This document shows, one piece after another, positions 6,634 to 12,125 of a stretch of 12,125 nt of DNA. How positions within the stretch are numbered: the first letter of the stretch is position 1; each line of letters begins with the position of its first letter. The notes beneath the pieces were generated by a model that was given only the letters and a program-made list of their open reading frames with translations, had not been told where the DNA came from and searched no databases. The translations under genes were made by a program, and so were the position numbers. The DNA is taken from NCBI GenBank assembly GCA_046727955.1, contig JBKPDO010000138.1:1-12125 (forward strand). The letters are read 5' to 3'. The stretch is from DASVXQ01 sp046727955. GTDB taxonomy: Bacteria; Actinomycetota; CALGFH01.

Positions 6634-7263
6634 ATGGGGGACTGGCGCAGGGTGCGGCCGTGGCTCGGGATGGGCGCGGCCTTTCTTGTAGGCAGCGTCC
6701 CCTTCTCGAACATCGCCGCCCGCCTGACCAGCGGGGTCGACCTCCGCGGCGTTGGCAACGGCACGGTCTCGGGGACCGGCCTGTACCGCGTGGCCGGCTT
6801 CGGGCCGCTTGCAGTGGCCGGGGTGCTCGAGGTCGGCAAGGGCGCGGTCGGTCCCCTGCTGGTAGGTCGCGACCACCCGACCGCCGCCGCCCTCGCGGCG
6901 GGCCTCACGGTCGCCGGCCACAACTGGTCGCCGTTCCTGCGGGGCGCGGGCGGGCGCGGCGTCTCGCCCGCGATCGGCGCGCTCGCCGTGGTCGGCTGGC
7001 CGGGCTCGCTGCTGCTGGCGGCCGGGCTTGGCGGCGGCAAGCTGCTGCGGCAGGCGGCGCCCGGCACGCTGCTGGCGCAGGCCGCGCTGGTGCCGGTGCT
7101 GGCCGCGACCAAGGGGCGCCGTGGGGCGCTCGCCGGCGCCGCGGTGCTGGTCCCCCTGCTGGCCAAGCGCCTGCTGGGCAACGCCCCGGCTGTCGGCCCG
7201 GGTGCCAGCCGGGTGTACCTCAGCCGGCTGGTACACGATCGGGACGACTGGGTCGCGCGCTGA
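6634..7263 (+). CDS. divergent PlsY-like acyltransferase family membrane protein
   Basis: A 209-aa membrane protein with the layout of PlsY, the acyl-phosphate:glycerol-3-phosphate acyltransferase. Visible family blocks are GSVPFS (20-25), a DLRG...G loop (36-54), GKG (68-70), GHNWSPF (95-101), GGRGVSP (106-112) and a C-terminal AKRLLGN (177-183). The second and third motifs are well kept (canonical GH..P.F and GGKGVAT). The first motif, canonically GSGNxGATN, is here GNGTVSGTG (41-49), losing the Ser and both Asn residues. About 20 extra residues follow the usual C-terminus. The start is fixed by AAGGAG at 6623-6628, 5 nt before the ATG. It opens the rightward operon and its stop overlaps the next ATG by one base. 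It is probably a paralogue with altered substrate or activity; housekeeping PlsY is less likely. Confidence 0.75.
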   Translation: MGDWRRVRPWLGMGAAFLVGSVPFSNIAARLTSGVDLRGVGNGTVSGTGLYRVAGFGPLAVAGVLEVGKGAVGPLLVGRDHPTAAALAAGLTVAGHNWSPFLRGAGGRGVSPAIGALAVVGWPGSLLLAAGLGGGKLLRQAAPGTLLAQAALVPVLAATKGRRGALAGAAVLVPLLAKRLLGNAPAVGPGASRVYLSRLVHDRDDWVAR

Positions 7264-8681
7264 TGGCCACCCGCGCCGTGCTCAGCCGCCGCGGCTTTCG
7301 CGACCTGGTCATCGGCCAGGCGGTCTCGTCCTTCGGCGACTGGATGGGCACGGTCGCGCTGATGGCCCTCGTCCTGGACCTCACCGGGTCGGCCACGGCG
7401 GTCGGGGTGATCCTGGTCCTGCGCCTGCTGCCCGCCGGGTTCGCCGGCCCGATCGCGGCCGGCGTGGCCGAGCGCTGGGACCGTCGCCGCATCATGCTCA
7501 CCTGCGACCTGGCCCGCGCCGGGCTGGTGGCGCTGGTGCCGCTGGTCAGGGCGGCCTGGTGGGTCTACCTGTGGGCGTTCCTGCTCGAGGCCGCGAACCT
7601 GGTGTTCCTGCCGGCGCGGGACGCCTCCATCCCCGACCTGGTCGACCACGAGGACGAGCTGCCCGCCGCCAACGGCATCGTGCTCGGCTCCTCCTACGGC
7701 AACATCCCTCTCGGGGCGGGTGCCTTCGCCCTGCTCACGCTGGTGCCGACTGCCTGGAACGGCTACCTGGACTCGCACCCCGACGCGCTGGCGCTGTGGC
7801 TCGACGGAGTCACCTATCTGGTCTCGTTCGCCTTCATCCGGCGGCTCGACGTGCTCGGGCCGGCCAGCGGGGGGCTCTCTAGCGAGGCCCGGGCCATGGC
7901 ACCAGGCCCGCCAAGCAGAGCCGAGCGTAGCCCCCCGGTTAGTCCCGATCAGGACAGGGGTGGGCCGGACAGGGAGCGGCGGGGCGCCTGGGCGGGGGTG
8001 GTCACGGCGCTGCGCCTGCCGGCCGTGCGCGCGGTGCTGCCCGCCACGATCACGGCGGTCATCGGCGTGGGGGCGCTGTTCTCGCTCGGGGTGGTGTTCG
8101 TGCGCCAGGTACTGCACGCCAGCACCGGCGAGTTCGGCGTCATGGTGGCGCTGTTCGGGGTGGGCGGGGTGGCTGGCTGGGCCTGGCTGCAGCGGCAGCG
8201 CGGCGGGCCGACACTGGCCACCATCAAGCTCGCCGCCGCGGTGATGGGCGTGATCCTGGCGGTCATGAGCCTGCTGTCCACCGTCGAGCTCGCCTACGTC
8301 GCCGCCGTCCCGTTCGGCGCCGCCGGCGCCTCGGCGCTGGTGGCCAGTATCACGTACCTGCAGGAGACGCTGGCCGGCGAGCAGCGGCTGCTCGGGCTGA
8401 CCGTCTACCACGTCGTCTTCCGGGTAGGTATGAGTGTGGCGGCGATCGGCGGGGGCCTGTCGGCGCAGTTCCTCGAGCCGACCCGCTGGCCTCTGCTCGG
8501 TACGCTGGAGCCGTCGGCGCTGGTGCTGCTCTGCGCCGGGCTCGTCATGGTGCTCGGTGCGGTGCTCATGCCGACTGCGGTCAGGGAGGGGCAGGCCGGG
8601 GAGGTCGCTCGCTCCCACGAGAGAGCCGAGCTGGGGGACGAGATGCTCGAAAGGCGCGAAGGGCGGAGGGCGGCCAGGTGA
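7263..8681 (+). CDS. MFS transporter
   Basis: A 472-aa major facilitator superfamily permease. The N-terminal half begins GFRDLVIGQAVSSFGDWMG, typical of the MFS_3/EntS-like drug, siderophore and lysolipid exporter group, and has the loop 2-3 basic motif GVAERWDRRR (residues about 66-76). About six hydrophobic helices lie on each side of a long hydrophilic central loop (about 198-243), where residues about 203-225 are encoded by a palindromic element. The C-terminus is a charged cytoplasmic tail ending REGRRAAR. The ATG at 7263 overlaps the previous stop by one base; no good ribosome-binding site is seen, so coupling is likely. The substrate is unknown. The neighbouring acyltransferase and DegV genes make a lysolipid or lipid-related substrate plausible, but this is inference. 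Confidence 0.87.
   Translation: MATRAVLSRRGFRDLVIGQAVSSFGDWMGTVALMALVLDLTGSATAVGVILVLRLLPAGFAGPIAAGVAERWDRRRIMLTCDLARAGLVALVPLVRAAWWVYLWAFLLEAANLVFLPARDASIPDLVDHEDELPAANGIVLGSSYGNIPLGAGAFALLTLVPTAWNGYLDSHPDALALWLDGVTYLVSFAFIRRLDVLGPASGGLSSEARAMAPGPPSRAERSPPVSPDQDRGGPDRERRGAWAGVVTALRLPAVRAVLPATITAVIGVGALFSLGVVFVRQVLHASTGEFGVMVALFGVGGVAGWAWLQRQRGGPTLATIKLAAAVMGVILAVMSLLSTVELAYVAAVPFGAAGASALVASITYLQETLAGEQRLLGLTVYHVVFRVGMSVAAIGGGLSAQFLEPTRWPLLGTLEPSALVLLCAGLVMVLGAVLMPTAVREGQAGEVARSHERAELGDEMLERREGRRAAR
7869..7936. repeat. REP-like nested palindrome inside the MFS gene
   Basis: Outer arms GGGGGGCT (7869-7876) and AGCCCCCC (7929-7936) enclose an inner inverted repeat GGGCC-N9-GGCCC around an ATGGCACCA centre. 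The whole is about 68 bp, is read in frame as part of the central cytoplasmic loop, and encodes Gly/Pro/Ser/Arg-rich sequence unlike the helices on either side. Shape and size resemble a small repetitive extragenic palindrome or MITE-like insertion; no second copy is visible in the window. Confidence 0.5.
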
Positions 8682-9520
8682 CATCCGTGGCCATCGTGAC
8701 CGACAGTGCCGCCACGCTCCCGCCGGAGCTGGCCGAGGACAACCGGGTGAGCGTCGTCCCCATGGAGGTCACCATCGGCGGCCGCTCCAACGGCGACCGT
8801 GTGGTGCGCCTGGAGGAGGTGCTGCGGCACCTGAACGACGGCGTGCGCACCTCGAGCCCCTCGCCCGGCCGGTTCTTGAGCGCCATCGGCGGCGCCCAGC
8901 GCGGCGACGGCGTGCTCGTCCTCACGGTCGCCCGCTCCGTGAGCGGCACCTGTCAGGCCGCGAGCCTCGCCGCGAGGCGTTCCCCCGGGCCGGTCGAGGT
9001 GCTCGACACCGGCACGGCCGCCGGAGGCGAGGGCCTGGTGGTGCTGGCGGCGGCGCGCGCCGCCGCGGCCGGCCGGCCCCTGGACGAGGTGCTCGAGAGC
9101 GCCCGGCGCGCGACCGCCGCCGTCGATCTGGTGGCCACCCTGGACGACCTCGACTACCTGGTCCGCGGCGGGCGCCTGCCAAGGACCGTCGGCCGCCTCG
9201 CCGGGCTGGTCGGGGTGCAGCCGCTGTTCGAGTTCCGTGGCGGCACGATCCGCCCGCTCGCGCCGGCCTTCTCGCGCCGTGGAGCCAGGCGCCGCATCCT
9301 CGCCCGCTGGCGCCGCTCGCGTCCGCGCGACTCGGGCGCCCGCCTGCACGTCGCCGCCCTGCACGCGCTCGCGCCGGAGGAGGCCCGCAGGCTGCTGGAC
9401 GCGGTGAGGGCAGAGGTCCAGCCGGCGACCGCGTTCGTCGGCGAGTTCGACGCCGTGATGGTGGCCCACACCGGTCCGGGCCTCACCGGGCTGGCGTGGT
9501 GGTGGGAGCTGGATGGCTGA
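8678..9520 (+). CDS. DegV family (FakB-like) fatty-acid-binding protein
   Basis: A 280-aa cytoplasmic protein of the DegV family, whose characterised FakB members hold a fatty acid while the kinase FakA phosphorylates it to acyl-phosphate. Family features are VTDSAATLP (7-15), TSSPSPGRF (58-66, with Thr58), ARSVSGTCQAA (85-95, with Ser89), LDDLDYLVRGGRL (155-167) and C-terminal AHTGPG (263-268, with His264). The Thr, Ser and His correspond in place to residues that hold the fatty-acid carboxylate in FakB proteins. It starts with GTG overlapping the MFS stop as GTGA; GGAGGG lies about 8 nt upstream. No FakA gene is in the window, so the kinase would have to be encoded elsewhere. Assignment to the family is firm; the ligand is inferred. 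Confidence 0.9.
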   Translation: MTSVAIVTDSAATLPPELAEDNRVSVVPMEVTIGGRSNGDRVVRLEEVLRHLNDGVRTSSPSPGRFLSAIGGAQRGDGVLVLTVARSVSGTCQAASLAARRSPGPVEVLDTGTAAGGEGLVVLAAARAAAAGRPLDEVLESARRATAAVDLVATLDDLDYLVRGGRLPRTVGRLAGLVGVQPLFEFRGGTIRPLAPAFSRRGARRRILARWRRSRPRDSGARLHVAALHALAPEEARRLLDAVRAEVQPATAFVGEFDAVMVAHTGPGLTGLAWWWELDG

Positions 9521-11237
9521 CATGGCCGAGCGGACCGTGGCAGAGGCGTCCAGGCCTCGGGACGCGGCCGGCCCGGCGACCGCTGCTGTGTCCACCCTGT
9601 GGTCCTATCCGTGGCTCCTGGCGGTGGCCATCGCCGGGCCCGTGGTGGAGGTGGCCCTGCTGTGGATGCTCGGCATCACCTCGGCGCTCGGCATCGCCCC
9701 AGGCGTGACCGCCCCGGCCCCCTTCGCCACCTTCCACGACCTGCGCTGGCTCATGGTCTACCACCGCTCCTGGGCTGGCTTCGTCGCCGAGACGGTGGCC
9801 ATGGTCGCCTTTCGTGGCGCCATGACCGCGCTGCTCGTCGGGCTGGCCTGGCCCAGGGGCGCGAAGCGGCCCCCGGCGCTGGTGCTGTTGCGTCAGGGCG
9901 TGTTGTTCACGCTCGTCAGCGCCGTGCTGCTGGCGCCGTGGGCCGGACTGCTGTTCGGACTGGCGGTCATGCCGGTGTCCTGGCTGTTCTTCACGGCGAT
10001 CCCGCCGGTGCTCGCGATCGGGCTGCTCATCCACCACGGCGCGGTGCGCGACGGCTGGCGCTGGTACCGGCCCACGCCGCGCACCATCGGCTGGGTGGCC
10101 CTGACCTTTGCGATGCTCACCCTATCCGGGGCCGCGTTGTCAGCCAGCCCAGCGGCGCTGCGCCTGCCGGTGGCGGCCGGCTCCGGGCTGTTCAACGCGT
10201 GGGCCTGGTGGGGCATTGTCAACGTGCTCGCGCTCGCCCCCCGAGTGCCGCGCCGGGCGGTGCCGCTGGTGCCGATCGCGCTGGTCCTGCTCCTCGCCGT
10301 GGTCGCCACCGGCGCCGGGCTGGGCTTCCGTGCCAACACGGTGGCCCGCAGCCCGGCCGCACGCCTGCCGCACCCGCTCACGGGCCGGCCGGTGCTGCTC
10401 GTCACCGGTCTCGGCGGCCACTGGGACGGGGTGCCGAGGCGCTGGCTGGACGGGGACTTCGACGTGCGCCGCTTCTCCTACCGGGGCCAGGACGCGGCCG
10501 GCCGGCCGCTGCCCTACTCGAACGACGACACCCACGATTCGCTGCCCGACCTGGTTCGGGCGATGGCTGTGCAAGTGGCGGCCTTCCACCACGACACCGG
10601 CCAGCCGGTGGCGATCGTAGCCGAGAGCGAGGGCGCGCTGGTGGCCAAGACCTACCTGGCGGCGAACCCGCGTGCCCCCGTCGGCGAGCTGGTCATGCTG
10701 AGCCCGCTGGTGCAGCCCGCGCGGGTCTGGTACCCGCGGGAGGGCGCCGACGGCTGGGGCCTGGCGGCGGGCTGGGAGCTGCGGGAGCTCGGCGGGCTGT
10801 TCCACGACCTGTCTGGCTCGGACCTCTCGGCCGACATGCCGGTGGTGCGCTCGCTGCTCGACCACGGTCCCGCCCTGCGCGACCTGCTCGCCTGCCCGCT
10901 GCCGGCCACCCGCCAGCTGGCGCTGTTCCCGCTGGCCGACGCGGTCGCCACGCCGCACCCGAGCGAGATCGGCATCCCCAGCGGCGTGGTCCCCGCCTTC
11001 CACGGCGGGCTGCTCGCCGACGAGTCGGTGCGGCGGGTGGTCGCGCGCTACCTGGACGACGGCACCGTGCCGGCGCCGACCATCTGGCCGGTCGCCCAGC
11101 AGATCCTGCGCGCCTCGGCCGCGGCCTGGCAGGTGCCCGAGCTGCCCCTTACCCTCAACGAAGGCTGGAGCGGTCCGCCGGGCCGCTCCCCGAGCTGCGA
11201 CGAGATGAGCGCGTCGCTCCGCCAATGGCTGGGCTGA
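9513..11237 (+). CDS. membrane-anchored alpha/beta hydrolase
   Basis: A 574-aa protein in two parts. Residues about 30-272 hold roughly seven hydrophobic segments (near 34-58, 90-113, 125-151, 155-174, 192-212, 217-241 and 250-271). Residues about 290-574 look like an alpha/beta hydrolase: VLLVTGLGG (294-302) as the oxyanion-loop strand, nucleophile elbow VAESEGALV with Ser372 (Ala in place of the usual first Gly), candidate acid Asp476 in PLADAVATP, and candidate His497 in PAFHGGLL. A lipase, esterase or acyltransferase acting on membrane lipids is plausible. The ATG at 9513 overlaps the DegV stop by 8 bp and follows GGGAG by 4 nt; ATG 9522 is an alternative. I do not recognise a named family for the full architecture. 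Confidence 0.72.
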   Translation: MADMAERTVAEASRPRDAAGPATAAVSTLWSYPWLLAVAIAGPVVEVALLWMLGITSALGIAPGVTAPAPFATFHDLRWLMVYHRSWAGFVAETVAMVAFRGAMTALLVGLAWPRGAKRPPALVLLRQGVLFTLVSAVLLAPWAGLLFGLAVMPVSWLFFTAIPPVLAIGLLIHHGAVRDGWRWYRPTPRTIGWVALTFAMLTLSGAALSASPAALRLPVAAGSGLFNAWAWWGIVNVLALAPRVPRRAVPLVPIALVLLLAVVATGAGLGFRANTVARSPAARLPHPLTGRPVLLVTGLGGHWDGVPRRWLDGDFDVRRFSYRGQDAAGRPLPYSNDDTHDSLPDLVRAMAVQVAAFHHDTGQPVAIVAESEGALVAKTYLAANPRAPVGELVMLSPLVQPARVWYPREGADGWGLAAGWELRELGGLFHDLSGSDLSADMPVVRSLLDHGPALRDLLACPLPATRQLALFPLADAVATPHPSEIGIPSGVVPAFHGGLLADESVRRVVARYLDDGTVPAPTIWPVAQQILRASAAAWQVPELPLTLNEGWSGPPGRSPSCDEMSASLRQWLG

Positions 11238-11698
11238 GCGAGTCCAGGCCGGTGTCGGCCCGCCGCCTGGCCGGGCGTGCGGCCATCGCGGCCGCGGTGC
11301 TCGCCTACTGCTGGTGGGCGACCACCTTCCGCCCCTTCACCTGGCCGATCCGGATCGCCACCGCGCTGCCTGGGGTGGTGCTGTTCATCGCCGCCGCGCG
11401 CGACCGGCGCAGGCGGATCAGCCTGCGCGCGTGGCGGTCGGAGTGGCGGGAGGCCCTGAGAGGCGCCCATCACTCGCTGCCGGTCGAGAGCAAAGTGGCC
11501 TGGCGTGCGGGCACGGTGGTCTGGTCGCTGCTGATCGCCGCGGTCGCCGGCTGGGAGCTGATGGCGCGGTTCCACAGCTCACGCTCGGAGTACCCGACGA
11601 TCAGCTCGATGGCGGACTCGCTGACGCAGTCGCACGCCATCCGGTTCCTGGTTTTCGTGCTCTGGGTGCAGTTCGGCCGCGACCTGCTGCGGCGCTGA
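11225..11698 (+). CDS. small membrane protein of unknown function
   Basis: A 157-aa protein with about four hydrophobic segments (near 19-33, 42-58, 93-112 and 139-151) and a basic loop between the second and third (RDRRRRISLRAWRSEWREALRG). A polar stretch, HSSRSEYPTISSMADSL (117-133), precedes the last helix and looks like the most conserved-type motif. I do not recognise a characterised family. The ATG at 11225 overlaps the hydrolase stop by 13 bp, so it is likely coupled to that gene, and a DUF6186-like protein follows after a 22-bp gap. Codon use matches the neighbouring genes, with nearly all third positions G or C. Confidence 0.7.
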   Translation: MAGLSESRPVSARRLAGRAAIAAAVLAYCWWATTFRPFTWPIRIATALPGVVLFIAAARDRRRRISLRAWRSEWREALRGAHHSLPVESKVAWRAGTVVWSLLIAAVAGWELMARFHSSRSEYPTISSMADSLTQSHAIRFLVFVLWVQFGRDLLRR

Positions 11699-11720
11699 CC
11701 GACGAGGGAGGACATACGGG

Positions 11721-11933
11721 ATGCGGACCGTCACGTTGACCGGCTGGGCCGTGCTCGGCATTGCGGTCGTGGTGGCCGAGCTGGTGGGCGTCCTGACCAA
11801 CGGTCGCTTCCCGACCCTGGGCGACGTGCTCGCCTTCCTGATGCGCCCCCGCGTCGGCCGCTGGTTCGTCCTGGTCGGCTGGCTATGGCTCGGCTGGCAC
11901 TTGTTCGTTCGCTCAGGTGCGCCGGGGTTCTAG
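11721..11933 (+). CDS. small membrane protein, DUF6186-like
   Basis: A 70-aa protein with an N-terminal helix (TLTGWAVLGIAVVVAELVGVL), a central FPTLGDVLAFLMRPRVGR segment and a C-terminal aromatic helix ending WLWLGWHLFVR. The PTLGDVL...GRW...GWLWLGWHLF pattern resembles the small actinobacterial membrane proteins grouped as DUF6186; this is from memory and tentative. No function is known to me. A GAGGGAGG lies about 11 nt before the ATG. It is the last gene of the rightward operon, followed within about 35 bp by a strong GC hairpin. Its PT(L/I)-S/G motif near the membrane is reminiscent of the preceding protein's YPTISS motif, so the pair may act together (inference). Confidence 0.68.
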   Translation: MRTVTLTGWAVLGIAVVVAELVGVLTNGRFPTLGDVLAFLMRPRVGRWFVLVGWLWLGWHLFVRSGAPGF

Positions 11934-11967
11934 ACGCTGGCGCCACTCGGCGCGGTCATCTATCCAT

Positions 11968-11991
11968 GTGGGGGGAGCTCGCTCCCCCCAC
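11968..11991 (+). terminator. strong GC hairpin after the rightward operon, possible terminator
   Basis: Perfect 11-bp arms, GTGGGGGGAGC and GCTCCCCCCAC, flank a 2-base centre, about 35 bp after the stop of the 70-aa gene. No T-run follows on either strand, as is common for hairpin-type terminators in high-GC actinobacteria. It may end transcription from both directions, or may be a dispersed palindromic repeat; the C-rich tail that follows is also unusual. Confidence 0.5.
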
Positions 11992-12048
11992 GGCCCCCCA
12001 AGACCCGGCCCCCTTGCTACTTGGCCGCAGTCGACCGCTCCCCTGGGA

Positions 12049-12125
12049 CTACTTGGCGAGCGTGGGTTCCCAGGCCAGTGCGTTCTCTAGGCTGCTCGGG
12101 TGCTGCGCACGCAGCGGTGGAACCA
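12049..12125 (-). CDS. possible 3' end of a convergent gene (uncertain)
   Basis: Reading leftward from the edge, one frame encodes VPPLRAQHPSSLENALAWEP followed by TLAK and a TAG stop at 12051-12049. Third-position G/C is moderate, less than in the surrounding genes, and only 24 residues are visible, so the frame may be open by chance. No family can be recognised. A convergent gene here would fit the bidirectional hairpin to its left. Confidence 0.25.
   Translation of the reverse strand, partial: VPPLRAQHPSSLENALAWEPTLAK

Larger units (their letters stand above)
11934..12125. other. right-edge intergenic region
   Basis: After the operon this stretch holds the GC hairpin, a C-rich tail to about 12015, a direct repeat of CTACTTGGC (12017-12025 and 12049-12057), and a 14-bp palindrome GCTGCGCACGCAGC (12102-12115). 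I see no tRNA, rRNA or complete gene. The sequence is cut by the window edge. Confidence 0.5.

Noticed and set aside
7860..7990. MFS gene as a pseudogene broken in its central loop
   Set aside because: The frame is open throughout and both helix bundles are intact, so the odd loop is an in-frame insertion and not a frameshift.
6528..8684. Long minus-strand open frame opposite the PlsY-like and MFS genes
   Set aside because: The product is His/Arg/Pro/Gln-rich and low in hydrophobic structure, while the plus strand encodes recognisable families through the same span.
12102..12115. GCTGCGCACGCAGC as a terminator or operator
   Set aside because: A 6-bp-arm palindrome is common by chance in GC-rich DNA and it may lie inside a coding sequence; nothing else supports a role.

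Overview
The window looks like the chromosome of a high-GC Actinomycetota bacterium. Base composition is very G+C rich, third codon positions are almost all G or C, and genes are packed with 1-13 bp overlaps. The left half has the actinobacterial-style gene order hpnC-hpnD-hpnE-prenyl diphosphate synthase-squalene-hopene cyclase-hpnG. No lineage below the phylum can be read safely from the sequence.

Left half (1-6337 or slightly beyond, minus strand): a hopanoid operon read right to left. The prenyl synthase supplies farnesyl diphosphate (inferred), HpnD makes presqualene diphosphate, HpnC makes hydroxysqualene, HpnE reduces it to squalene, Shc (HpnF) cyclises squalene to hopene, and HpnG starts side-chain processing of adenosylhopane. 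HpnG is cut by the left edge. Four of the five junctions are 4-bp ATGA overlaps and the fifth is a 6-bp gap, so one translationally coupled transcript is expected. The cyclase carries a four-copy 27-bp tandem repeat, in frame, just before its conserved CQSPVWDT block.

Middle (about 6338-6633): a divergent intergenic region. It holds a convincing promoter for the hopanoid operon (TTGGCT-17-TAGGCT on the minus strand), a perfect 14-bp tandem duplication, and a GTACC-N8-GGTAC palindrome upstream of the rightward operon.

Right half (6634-11933, plus strand): a second tightly coupled operon. It encodes a divergent PlsY-like acyltransferase, an MFS permease, a DegV (FakB-like) fatty-acid-binding protein, a membrane-anchored alpha/beta hydrolase, and two small membrane proteins. 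PlsY uses acyl-phosphate, and DegV/FakB proteins deliver fatty acids to acyl-phosphate synthesis, so the most economical reading is a fatty-acid capture and lipid acylation cassette next to the hopanoid genes. That functional link is inference. The most unusual points are the degenerate first motif of the PlsY-like protein, the undescribed fusion of a seven-helix membrane domain to a hydrolase, and a nested palindrome read through as coding sequence inside the permease.

The last 190 bp hold a strong GC hairpin and possibly the 3' end of a convergent gene.
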